DNA of 8,292 nucleotides from PBB1 sp031390425. Lineage in GTDB: Bacteria; Pseudomonadota; Gammaproteobacteria; Burkholderiales; Burkholderiaceae_C. Shown here one piece after another: positions 1 to 6,191 of this stretch; positions within the stretch are counted from its first letter, which is position 1; each line of letters starts with the position of its first letter. The stretch is taken from the NCBI GenBank assembly GCA_031390425.1, contig JANMTL010000088.1:1-8292 (forward strand), written 5' to 3'. The notes below the pieces were generated by a model. The model was not told the DNA's origin, did not search any database, and worked only from the letters and a program-made list of their open reading frames with translations. Position numbers and translations under genes: made by a program.

Positions 1-484
1 GGTAGGCCATTTCGGTGTCTACCTTGTCCGCAGGCAGCATGCTCAATCGGCTGACCAGCACCGCACCTTCGACCACCGCCGCCTGCGCGCGGTTGATGCC
101 GATGAACGGCGCGTGCTGCACCGCATGTACGCGCGCCAGTCGCAGCACCGTGCGCTGCGCTTCGTCGGTTTTCGACACCAAGCGCAACTCGACGTGGCTG
201 AGTGCGCAGGCCAGCCGCACGCCCGTGATCTGTTGCGCTGGCATGGTGCTCCAGACCTTGCGGCCGGTCACGCTGCCAGCGAACACCCGGGTGTCGACGA
301 CGATGTTGAGCACCGCGCAGCCGGTCGCGACGATGTTGTCCAACGTGGTCGATGGGCGGTACGGCATCAGCACCACCTGCGCACCGGCACTCTCACCCTG
401 ATAGCGAATGCCCATCGGCGCCACATGCGGCATGCCGGCGGCCGACAGTGTCGTCACCACGGTCTCGAAAATCACGTCGTTCAT
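1..484 (-). CDS. DUF447 family protein, H4MPT-cluster associated (3' end beyond window)
   Basis: An open frame of 161 codons starts at ATG 484 and runs off the left edge without a stop, so the C-terminus is missing. It begins 2 bases after the stop of the DHPS-like gene, so translation is probably coupled; I see no strong Shine-Dalgarno sequence. The N-terminus reads MNDVIFETVVTT, followed by PHVAPMGI around residues 19-26. Near residues 130-146 there is INRAQAAVVEGAVL. These segments resemble the DUF447 family, which has a flavin-reductase-like split-barrel fold and is found in methanogens and in bacteria that use tetrahydromethanopterin. No transmembrane segment or signal peptide is visible. 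The biochemical role is not established. Position in a cofactor-biosynthesis operon suggests a pterin- or flavin-linked step, but that is inference. Family assignment is from motif memory, not a search. Confidence 0.8.
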   Translation of the reverse strand, partial: MNDVIFETVVTTLSAAGMPHVAPMGIRYQGESAGAQVVLMPYRPSTTLDNIVATGCAVLNIVVDTRVFAGSVTGRKVWSTMPAQQITGVRLACALSHVELRLVSKTDEAQRTVLRLARVHAVQHAPFIGINRAQAAVVEGAVLVSRLSMLPADKVDTEMAY

Positions 485-486
485 CG

Positions 487-1989
487 TCACGGCTTCGCGT
501 CAGGCAGTTCGGCGTTCTCGGGGGTCGTGGTCGCGTCCGCGAGGGTGCTTGTTCGGCCACGCGTTCGGCCGCGTGCCTTGCCTGTCTGCATCGTCGTGCC
601 CGGCGCGCACCAACCGGCCAGATCGACCGGCGTGCGCTCGACCGCACAGCCCCAGTCGAGCGGCTGGTCTTGCACATAGCGCTTGCCGAGCTGCAGCGCG
701 ATCTCGGCATGCGCCAACTCGACGCCCATGTAGAACGCATGGCTCGCATCGTTTTCGAGTTGGAGTTGCGGCCACAACTCGAACGCGCCCTGTCCGAATC
801 GCAAGCCGTCGCGGTTGTAGACGTGCAGGCCCTGCGCCGACACCTGCACCCGAAAGTTCGCATCGCGCACCTGCGCGGCAGTCGCTGCGATCTCTTGGGG
901 CGTGTCGGGAAACGGCCGCTTCGCGTGCACCGTCATCAGCGCGTCGTTCATGCCCTTGGGCAGCGTCTGGTGGCGTGCGGCGGCGTGCATGATGCGACGC
1001 GCCCAGTCGGCCTCGCGCACGGCGCGCCGCGCATGCGCGCTGACCTGCGTGGTCAGCACCGCGGCCACGTTCAGCTCGGCGCAAATGCCGAACAGCACCG
1101 CGTTGATGCCGCTCGTGTCGGCCTCGGTCAGCTCGGTCACGTTGCCAACGCCCATCATGATGGCGACGTCGGGATAGCGTTCGCGCAGCCGGTGATAGCG
1201 CACGATCGCGGCCGTCATGCCGAACGGGATCGGGTCGAGGATCGCGTCGGCCAGAAACGGCTTGCCTTTGGCCTGCATCGCCTCGATCGCTTTGTGCAGC
1301 GAGGCTTCGTCGGTCGGCATGCGGCCGATCAAAATCGGCGTCGACGGCACCTCGTCGGCCACCCACAGCGTGTCGAGCGTCAGGCTCAACAGGTAGTCGG
1401 CGCCGGCGCGTCCACCGCGCAGCAATTCGCCGGTGTCGAGCGAGTCGACGCTGACCGCGAACCCTTCGGCTTTCAATGCGCGCACGCTGTCTTCGAGGTG
1501 GTCGAAGCGGGTGTCGGGCAGGCCGCCGAGGTCGATCACATTGGCGCCGTCGGCGGCCAGCGAGCGGGCACGTTCAACGATCTCATCGACGCTGATGCGA
1601 TGCGCGTCGACGATCTCGGCAAAGATGGCCACCTCGTACTCGGTCAGGTCGATCGGTCGGGACGCACGGTTGAAATAGCGCGGCAGATCTTTCAGCTCTT
1701 CGGGGCCGCGCAGCACCGGCACCCCGTAATGTGCGGTCAGCGCGTCGAGGTCGCCACGGCAGCGGCCGGGCACGATGATCCGGTCGGCGCGGCGCGGCGT
1801 CTGCTGATCGATCTGCGTGACGACCGGCACGGGCACGCGTCGGCAAATCAGGTCGGCCGTCATCAGCGCGGCGACCTGCAGGCCGATCTCGCGCACCTCC
1901 CAGGTGAAGGGCAATGCCTCGATACCGGACAGCACGCGCAGCAGGCTGGGCTGCGCGAGCCGACCGGTCAGGAAGACGACGTGATCCAT
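487..1989 (-). CDS. Dihydropteroate synthase-like protein (DUF6513 + pterin-binding barrel)
   Basis: A 500-residue protein probably acting in tetrahydromethanopterin biosynthesis. There a DHPS-like enzyme would join hydroxymethyl-dihydropterin diphosphate to an arylamine other than free p-aminobenzoate (inferred from family and context). Residues 1 to about 115 form a DUF6513-like domain, with MDHVVFLTGRLA at the start and RADRIIVPGRCRGDL at 67-81. A TIM-barrel-like DHPS region follows at about 118-315: ANVIDLGG (149-156), VSVDSLD (179-185), FLADAILDPIPFG (245-257, cf. the DPG loop of DHPS) and MMGVGN (278-283). The canonical S/T-R-P substrate loop of folate DHPS is not apparent. About 180 more residues follow, ending in a basic, low-complexity tail with GRTRGRT. 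ATG 1989 is chosen because family similarity begins there and it overlaps the upstream dmrB end by 22 bp. The same frame stays open to 2508, but that part is antisense-like shadow within dmrB in another frame. Confidence 0.9.
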   Translation of the reverse strand: MDHVVFLTGRLAQPSLLRVLSGIEALPFTWEVREIGLQVAALMTADLICRRVPVPVVTQIDQQTPRRADRIIVPGRCRGDLDALTAHYGVPVLRGPEELKDLPRYFNRASRPIDLTEYEVAIFAEIVDAHRISVDEIVERARSLAADGANVIDLGGLPDTRFDHLEDSVRALKAEGFAVSVDSLDTGELLRGGRAGADYLLSLTLDTLWVADEVPSTPILIGRMPTDEASLHKAIEAMQAKGKPFLADAILDPIPFGMTAAIVRYHRLRERYPDVAIMMGVGNVTELTEADTSGINAVLFGICAELNVAAVLTTQVSAHARRAVREADWARRIMHAAARHQTLPKGMNDALMTVHAKRPFPDTPQEIAATAAQVRDANFRVQVSAQGLHVYNRDGLRFGQGAFELWPQLQLENDASHAFYMGVELAHAEIALQLGKRYVQDQPLDWGCAVERTPVDLAGWCAPGTTMQTGKARGRTRGRTSTLADATTTPENAELPDAKP

Positions 1990-2594
1990 GCCAAAGACAG
2001 CTCGGTCAAGCGCGCACCCAGCCAGGCTTCGAGCTCGGCCGGGGTGCACACGACATGGCAGTGGTCGATGCCGCGCAGCCGCTCGACGTTGTCGAGTTCG
2101 ATGCGGCGCGGCCTCAGCGTGACCCAGTCGTGCGGCGATTTGGTGACCACCACCGGCTCGGTGTCGCACGCGAACACGACGCCCGGGATGCCCAGCTTGC
2201 CGGCCTGCGCGAACATGTTGGTCGGCAGCGAATCGCTGATGCCCAACGCGCATTTCGCCACCGTGTTGCTGGTCGCGGGGGCCACGATCACCGTGTGATA
2301 AGCGTCGTCGTACAGCATGCCGACCGGCACCGCGCTCGCGGTCTTGTCGCGGAAGACGCGGAATCCGGCCTTCAAGTCGTCGAGCTGCATCTTGTAGATC
2401 GGCAGCACCTCTTCGGCCGCCGCCGACAGGAACAGGTCGCACTGCGGCAGCCGCGCAGCGATCGCCATCGACTCGTCGAGAAAATGGCCCGAGCCGGTGA
2501 CGCACCACGCGAAGCGGGAGCGCGCTGGGGCGTCGCCCCTAGCGTCGCCGTCAACGAGCGGCGTCACCGAGCCATGGTCTTGGGCAAGCGTCAC
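1968..2594 (-). CDS. dmrB: Archaeal-type dihydromethanopterin reductase, FMN flavoprotein DmrB
   Basis: A 208-residue flavoprotein of the DmrB/archaeoflavoprotein family. Characterised relatives, including one from Burkholderia, reduce dihydromethanopterin to tetrahydromethanopterin with FMN, the last step that makes the cofactor active. Visible motifs are WCVTGSGHFLDESM (30-43), a Rossmann-type flavin-binding start; LFLSAAAEEVL (55-64 region); and VAPATSNTVAKCALGISDSL (104-123), typical of flavoprotein-fold FMN sites. GTG 2594 is the only practical upstream start and has no clear Shine-Dalgarno sequence. GTG 2567 (residue 10) is the alternative; the first 27 or so residues look unconserved. 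The gene begins 34 bp after the stop of the sigma-54 activator gene and overlaps the DHPS-like gene by 22 bp, indicating co-transcription. The C-terminus (LAWITSSS) lies inside that overlap. Confidence 0.9.
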   Translation of the reverse strand: MTLAQDHGSVTPLVDGDARGDAPARSRFAWCVTGSGHFLDESMAIAARLPQCDLFLSAAAEEVLPIYKMQLDDLKAGFRVFRDKTASAVPVGMLYDDAYHTVIVAPATSNTVAKCALGISDSLPTNMFAQAGKLGIPGVVFACDTEPVVVTKSPHDWVTLRPRRIELDNVERLRGIDHCHVVCTPAELEAWLGARLTELSLAWITSSS

Positions 2595-2628
2595 TGAGCT
2601 GGGTCGGCGTTGCAGTTCACGAAGGCTT

Positions 2629-4689
2629 TCACGGATGCGAAATGTCGATGTGCAGCTTGCGCAGCTTGCGGTACAGCGTGTTGCGGCTCACGTCGATCGC
2701 CTTCGCGACGTTGCTCAGGTTCCAGCGGTGCTGCTCCAGCAACTGCGTCAGCATCAGCCGCTCGTTGGCCTGGATCGGGTTGAGCTTGGGCTCGACCGCG
2801 GCCGACGACGGCCCATCCACAAAAACCGATGCGCCCTCCCCGCCCGTTGCCGATCGCACGCCAGACGGGGAACCCGATGACGCGGCCGGTGCAGCCGCCA
2901 CCAACGAAGGCAGGTGCTCGGCCCCGATCGGCGCGCCGTCGGCCAGCGCTGCGGCACTGCGCAGCACGTGACGCAACTGGCGCACGTTGCCGGGCCAAGG
3001 GTGGCCCATCAGCAGTTGCTCGGCCTCGCGGGTGATCGAGGCCTGCGCACCGGCCTCGCAAGCCAGCACGCTGCGGATCAGCTCGCGCTTGTCGCTGCGG
3101 TCGCGCATTGCGGGCAACTCGAGTTCAATGCCGGCCAGGCGGTAGTACAGGTCTTCGCGAAAGCGCCCTTCGCGCACCAGCGTCGGCAGGTGGCGGTGGC
3201 TCGCGCTGAGCAACTGGAAATCGACCTCGTGCGTCTCTTCGCCCCCCAGCGGCGTGACCTGACGCTCGTCGAGCACGCGCAGCAACCGCGCCTGCAATTC
3301 GAGCGGCATGTCGCCGATTTCGTCGAGGAACAGCGTGCCGCCATCGGCCTGCAATATCTTGCCGCGCCGGCCGGTGCGCTGCGCGCCGGTGAACGCACCG
3401 GCCCGGTAGCCGAACAACTCGGACTCGATCAGGCTCTCGGGCAGGCTGGCGCAGTTGATCGCGACGAAGGCGCCTGTCGCATGCGGGCTGCCGTCGTGGA
3501 TGGCACGCGCAAACACCTCCTTGCCGGAGCCGGTCTCGCCGCACAGCAGCACCGGCGTGCCACGCGCGACGACGCGACGTGCGGTCTGCAAATGAGCGGC
3601 GAGGCGCGCGTCCTTGAAGGTGGCGGCGACCGGCGCAGCAGCCGACCGGCTTGCAGCCGGGCGCTGCGCAGCGCGGCCCGTGGTGATCATCGACACCGCA
3701 GCTCCGGGCAAATCGCCCAACGCCAACGAAAACGGTGCCGAGGCAGTCAACGGCGCCCCACCGGCCGGACGCCGCGCCACAGCGAAGAAGCGGTTCGAGG
3801 CATTGGCCCGGAACGTCACCACCGGATGGAACGACGACGAGGCGCTGCGCTGCAGCAACTCGCCCAGCGAAGTCTGGAACACATCGTCGAGGCGCCGCGA
3901 GCGGATGTCGTCCACCGTCTGCACGCCCAACTGGAACAGCGCGCTGCGGTTGGCGGCGACGATGCGGCCGTCTTCGGCCACCGCCAGCTTGCCCTCGTGA
4001 AGCGTGTAGACGAATTCCGGGCGGCTGTGAAAGTGCAGCGGGTGCGCCAGCGGAAAGCGCTGGTCGATCAGGCGGTTCTCGATCATCCGCGCGGTCATGC
4101 CCAGCAACACCAGCAGGTGCTGCTGCATCAGGGTCGAGCGGCTGGTCACGTCGAGCACCGCCGCCAGTTCCCCCGACGGGTCGAACACCGGCACCGCCGA
4201 GCAGGTGAGCTGGGTGTACTGCGTGTAGAAATGATCTTCGCGCTGCACCGCCACCGGGCTGGCCGACGCCAGGCAGGTGCCCATGCCGTTGGTGCCGGCG
4301 GCGGTTTCACTCCAGACCGCGCCAGCGCGCAACCCCAGCGGCGCCACGTCAGCGGCAAACGCCGGCGCGGCCACCATGTGCACGATGACGCCGTCGGTGT
4401 CGGTCAGCACCACCGCCGCTTCGGCGTCGGCGAGCTGCTCGAACAGCGTCGACATCTCGTGGCGGGCGCACTCGATCACGTCGCCGATGCGCTCGCGCCG
4501 CTCTTGCAGCGCACTGCGGGCAATCACCGTCGGCTCGTGCGGCCGGTCGGGGTGCAGTCGGTAATCGTGGACACAGCGTCCCCACGAGCGGGTGACCAGG
4601 TCGTTGGCGGCGGCGCTCGGTTCGCCCCGGCGCAGCGCGTCGAGAATGCGTTCAGCGTGCCGCTCTGCGTTTTGCAGGCTCAGGGACAT
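2629..4689 (-). CDS. AcoR-type sigma-54-dependent transcriptional activator (GAF-PAS-AAA+-Fis)
   Basis: A 686-residue enhancer-binding protein that would drive sigma-54 RNA polymerase. The N-terminus contains TRSWGRCVHDYRLHP (33-47), characteristic of AcoR-like regulators. A GAF-type sensor follows at about 80-205 and a PAS-like segment (VAEDGRIVAANRSALFQLG) at about 237-255. The AAA+ domain (about 360-600) has Walker A GETGSGKE (384-391), the sigma-54 contact loop GAFTGA (431-436), Walker B GGTLFLDEIGD (450-460) and HPWPGNVRQLRH (563-574). An Ala/Ser/Gly-rich linker leads to a Fis-type HTH at about 640-683 (WNLSNVAKAIDVSRNTLYRK). All parts needed for sigma-54 activation are intact. There is no receiver domain, so it probably senses a small molecule; the ligand is unknown. 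ATG 4689 has a GGAG 6 bp upstream. It is divergent from folB, which carries a sigma-54 promoter, and sits upstream of dmrB on the same strand. Confidence 0.95.
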   Translation of the reverse strand: MSLSLQNAERHAERILDALRRGEPSAAANDLVTRSWGRCVHDYRLHPDRPHEPTVIARSALQERRERIGDVIECARHEMSTLFEQLADAEAAVVLTDTDGVIVHMVAAPAFAADVAPLGLRAGAVWSETAAGTNGMGTCLASASPVAVQREDHFYTQYTQLTCSAVPVFDPSGELAAVLDVTSRSTLMQQHLLVLLGMTARMIENRLIDQRFPLAHPLHFHSRPEFVYTLHEGKLAVAEDGRIVAANRSALFQLGVQTVDDIRSRRLDDVFQTSLGELLQRSASSSFHPVVTFRANASNRFFAVARRPAGGAPLTASAPFSLALGDLPGAAVSMITTGRAAQRPAASRSAAAPVAATFKDARLAAHLQTARRVVARGTPVLLCGETGSGKEVFARAIHDGSPHATGAFVAINCASLPESLIESELFGYRAGAFTGAQRTGRRGKILQADGGTLFLDEIGDMPLELQARLLRVLDERQVTPLGGEETHEVDFQLLSASHRHLPTLVREGRFREDLYYRLAGIELELPAMRDRSDKRELIRSVLACEAGAQASITREAEQLLMGHPWPGNVRQLRHVLRSAAALADGAPIGAEHLPSLVAAAPAASSGSPSGVRSATGGEGASVFVDGPSSAAVEPKLNPIQANERLMLTQLLEQHRWNLSNVAKAIDVSRNTLYRKLRKLHIDISHP

Positions 4690-4705
4690 GGAAGGCTCCA
4701 GGGCG

Positions 4706-4738
4706 TTTCGACGCGGGCGTTTTTGCGCGCTGTCGAAA
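4706..4738. promoter_or_regulatory. Inverted repeat, candidate activator-binding site (TTTCGAC-N19-GTCGAAA)
   Basis: Perfect 7-bp arms, TTTCGAC at 4706-4712 and GTCGAAA at 4732-4738, are separated by 19 bp. The centre is about 135 bp upstream of the start site predicted from the sigma-54 promoter at 4831-4846. That distance is usual for enhancers bound by Fis-type activators. It lies immediately upstream of the activator gene, so it could also serve autoregulation. Function is inferred from position and symmetry only. Confidence 0.4.
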
Positions 4739-4756
4739 GGTTGTTGTCAGCACCTT
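4737..4756. promoter_or_regulatory. Inverted repeat, candidate activator-binding site (AAGGT-N10-ACCTT)
   Basis: Arms AAGGT (4737-4741) and ACCTT (4752-4756) are separated by 10 bp. One further base pair is imperfect on each side. The centre is about 110 bp upstream of the predicted sigma-54 start site, and the arms are spaced about 1.5 helical turns apart. It partly abuts the longer inverted repeat to its left. A dimeric HTH protein is the likely type of binder; that the neighbouring activator is that protein is inference. Confidence 0.35.
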
Positions 4757-4830
4757 CTGTGCTCGTCGGTCGGTGACGGGTCGACGCCATTCAGCGCGCC
4801 GAATGACACTTCAGCCCGAGCTGTAATGAG

Positions 4831-4846
4831 TGGCTCGATGCTTGCA
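4831..4846 (+). promoter_or_regulatory. Sigma-54 (RpoN) promoter upstream of folB
   Basis: The sequence TGGCTCGATGCTTGCA matches the sigma-54 consensus TGGCACG-N4-TTGCA with a single mismatch (A to T at the fifth base). The invariant GG (4832-4833) and GC (4844-4845) are exactly 10 bp apart. The predicted transcript start is near 4857, about 60 bases before the TTG start of folB. A sigma-54 activator gene lies divergently next door, with inverted repeats at enhancer distance, which makes chance occurrence less likely. Confidence 0.75.
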
Positions 4847-4905
4847 GCAGGTGTGTCAATATCGCATTGTCGCGGCAGTTCTCATACAGACAAAACACCC
4901 GCTCC

Positions 4906-4918
4906 GGAGACCCTCTTG
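4906..4918 (+). promoter_or_regulatory. Ribosome binding site deciding a TTG start for folB
   Basis: GGAGA at 4906-4910 is followed after 5 bases by TTG at 4916-4918, in frame with folB. The ATG at 5018, where FolB similarity begins, has no purine-rich sequence in front of it. The TTG is therefore the better-supported initiation site, although TTG is the rarest of the three common start codons. Confidence 0.6.
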
Positions 4919-5443
4919 ATCGCCCGAACCAACGCCTCATTTCCGTCGTCTCAGGGCGCGGCCTCGGCTTCTGCGTCCACCGGCCGCACTGTGGCTGCAG
5001 CCGACGCAGCGCAGACCATGGACGTGATTTTTATCGAAGGCTTTGCCGGGCAGACGGTGATCGGCATCCACGACTCCGAGCTGCACCGTCCGCAGACCAT
5101 CGTCGTCGATCTGCACGCGGGCCTGCCGCGCTCCAAAGCCTGCGACACCGACCAGATCGCCGACACCATCGACTACGGCGTGGTCCGCGAGCGCCTGCAG
5201 GTGCTCTACCGCGAGCACAAGCTGACCTTGCTCGAATCGTTTGCCGAGACGATCGCCGAGATGCTGATCGTCGACTTCGGCGCGGCGTGGGTGCGCGTCA
5301 AGGTGGTCAAGCCGAGGAAGTTCGACGATGTGGGCGCGGTCGGCGTCGTGATCGAGCGGACGGCGGCCTCGCTTGCCGACTCCACGCGCACCGCAGGGAT
5401 GTTGCGACTGATCGGCGCAGGCATGGTGCCCGGAGGCCACTGA
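4916..5443 (+). CDS. folB: Dihydroneopterin aldolase FolB
   Basis: FolB cleaves 7,8-dihydroneopterin to 6-hydroxymethyl-7,8-dihydropterin and glycolaldehyde, supplying the pterin for folate and for tetrahydromethanopterin. From ATG 5018 the protein has the family pattern: MDVIFIEGF, TVIGIHDSELHRPQ (13-26), ADTIDYGVV (48-56), LLESFAE (71-77, with the conserved glutamate) and VKVVKPRKFDDVGAVGVVIER (94-114, with the conserved lysine). About 27 residues extend past the usual end. The start chosen is TTG 4916, preceded by GGAGA at good spacing. This gives 175 residues with an Ala/Ser-rich 34-residue N-terminal extension; the alternative is ATG 5018 (141 residues), which fits the usual family length better. 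A sigma-54 promoter lies upstream and a strong terminator follows. Its location among H4MPT genes suggests a paralogue dedicated to that cofactor, which is inference. Confidence 0.88.
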   Translation: MIARTNASFPSSQGAASASASTGRTVAAADAAQTMDVIFIEGFAGQTVIGIHDSELHRPQTIVVDLHAGLPRSKACDTDQIADTIDYGVVRERLQVLYREHKLTLLESFAETIAEMLIVDFGAAWVRVKVVKPRKFDDVGAVGVVIERTAASLADSTRTAGMLRLIGAGMVPGGH

Positions 5444-5475
5444 CGCAGCGAGGCGCTTGCCGATGTCAAGCGCAT

Positions 5476-5509
5476 AAAAAAGCCGATCGGATCATCGATC
5501 GGCTTTTTT
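5476..5509. terminator. Bidirectional intrinsic terminator between folB and fae
   Basis: A perfect 14-bp stem (AAAAAAGCCGATCG at 5476-5489 with CGATCGGCTTTTTT at 5496-5509) encloses a 6-base loop, GATCAT. It has a T-run on the plus strand (TTTTTTGTTTT) and a matching A-run giving T's on the minus strand. It lies 32 bp after the folB stop and 33 bp after the fae stop, so it can end both convergent transcripts. Confidence 0.93.
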
Positions 5510-5542
5510 GTTTTCAGCTTGCGGCCGGGTGGGCCGCAGAAC

Positions 5543-6055
5543 TTAAACGTGTGCAGCGAATGGGTGCGGCGTGCTGCCCTTCTTGGCCACCACTTCGGCT
5601 GCGGTCGGCGAGCCGGTGACGGCGCGCTTGATCGACTCGCGAACGGCTTGGTAGTTGTAGTCCTGGATCTTCTTGTCGTCTTCGGCCAACCAGTGGATGA
5701 AGACACCGACGCAGATGAACAGGTTGTCGGCTTCGGCCAGCGGAATGGTGCCGTCTTCGACCGAATCGGCGACCGCCATCGCAACGCCGCGCTGGGCCGG
5801 TCCGAACATCTGGACGGCTTGCTTGGCGCCCTTGATGGTGACCTTGTTGAACATCACGGTGGCCGGCTTGGTCAGCAGGTTCGGTGCAACGACGGCCAGC
5901 AACGACGTGAAGCCGTCCTTGTTGTTGACCAGCGCATTCGCAAACGCGGATTCGGCGGCGCTGCCGCGTGGGCCGATGATCAGGTCGATGTGTGCCACTT
6001 CGTTGCCGTCGCCGACGAGCGATTCGCCAACCATCAAGCGGTCGATTTTTGCCAT
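5543..6055 (-). CDS. fae: Formaldehyde-activating enzyme Fae
   Basis: Fae catalyses the condensation of formaldehyde with tetrahydromethanopterin to methylene-H4MPT, the entry step of the cytoplasmic formaldehyde oxidation pathway. The 170-residue length equals that of the Methylobacterium enzyme. Family motifs are clear: VGDGNEVAHIDLIIGPRG (14-31), with the conserved histidine at residue 22 that probably corresponds to the catalytic histidine; NNKDGFTSLLAV (44-55); NLLTKPATVMFNKV (59-72); QMFGPAQRGVAMAV (82-95); GVFIHW; and the end HPFAAHV. ATG 6055 is preceded by AGGAG about 10 bases upstream. A 136-bp gap separates it from orf5, wide enough for its own promoter, which fits the high expression usual for this protein. 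Transcription ends at the hairpin at 5476-5509. No signs of damage. Confidence 0.98.
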   Translation of the reverse strand: MAKIDRLMVGESLVGDGNEVAHIDLIIGPRGSAAESAFANALVNNKDGFTSLLAVVAPNLLTKPATVMFNKVTIKGAKQAVQMFGPAQRGVAMAVADSVEDGTIPLAEADNLFICVGVFIHWLAEDDKKIQDYNYQAVRESIKRAVTGSPTAAEVVAKKGSTPHPFAAHV

Positions 6056-6088
6056 GATTTTCTAGCTCCTGTCTGGGGGGATGAGGGA

Positions 6089-6119
6089 ATTCTCACTGGC
6101 TGGGTGTCCAACCGGTCAA
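6089..6119 (-). promoter_or_regulatory. Candidate sigma-70 promoter for fae
   Basis: On the minus strand TTGACC (6119-6114) is followed after 19 bases by GAGAAT (6094-6089), a 5/6 match and a 4/6 match to the -35 and -10 elements. The spacer is longer than the optimal 17. A start near 6082 would leave a leader of about 27 bases containing the AGGAG of fae. This is the best housekeeping-type candidate I see in the gap, but it is weak. Confidence 0.3.
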
Positions 6120-6191
6120 TGACAGTATCACGATCCGTGCCACTGGAAAACCCGCCCTTACCCGGGAGCCCGCCTGCCGTGCCGCACCGAC

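Larger units (their letters stand above)
4690..4915. other. Divergent regulatory intergenic region between activator gene and folB
   Basis: This 226-bp spacer holds the ribosome binding site of the activator gene (GGAG, minus strand, 4696-4699). It also holds two inverted repeats (4706-4738 and 4737-4756), a sigma-54 promoter facing folB (4831-4846), and the folB ribosome binding site (GGAGA, 4906-4910). It is less GC-rich than the flanking genes. I did not find a convincing IHF site by eye. If folB really starts at ATG 5018, the spacer extends to 5017 and the added part shows nothing except an Ala/Ser-rich open frame. Confidence 0.7.

Noticed and set aside
352..2298. 648-residue plus-strand open frame
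   Set aside because: It is antisense to the DHPS-like gene and dmrB, with His/Arg/Gln-rich composition typical of high-GC shadow frames and no recognisable domain.
1990..2508. Continuous frame joining the DHPS-like protein to a long N-terminal extension (673 residues)
   Set aside because: The extension lies over dmrB in a different frame, has Arg/Ala-rich shadow composition and no family motifs. dmrB itself is clearly conserved there, so this is not a fusion.
2914..4776. 620-residue plus-strand open frame
   Set aside because: It is antisense to the sigma-54 activator gene, whose motifs are intact. The plus-strand translation has shadow composition only.
4764..4786. CGTCG-N13-CGACG inverted repeat in the folB upstream region
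   Set aside because: Five-base GC-rich arms are expected by chance at this composition, and they give no better fit than the two longer dyads nearby.
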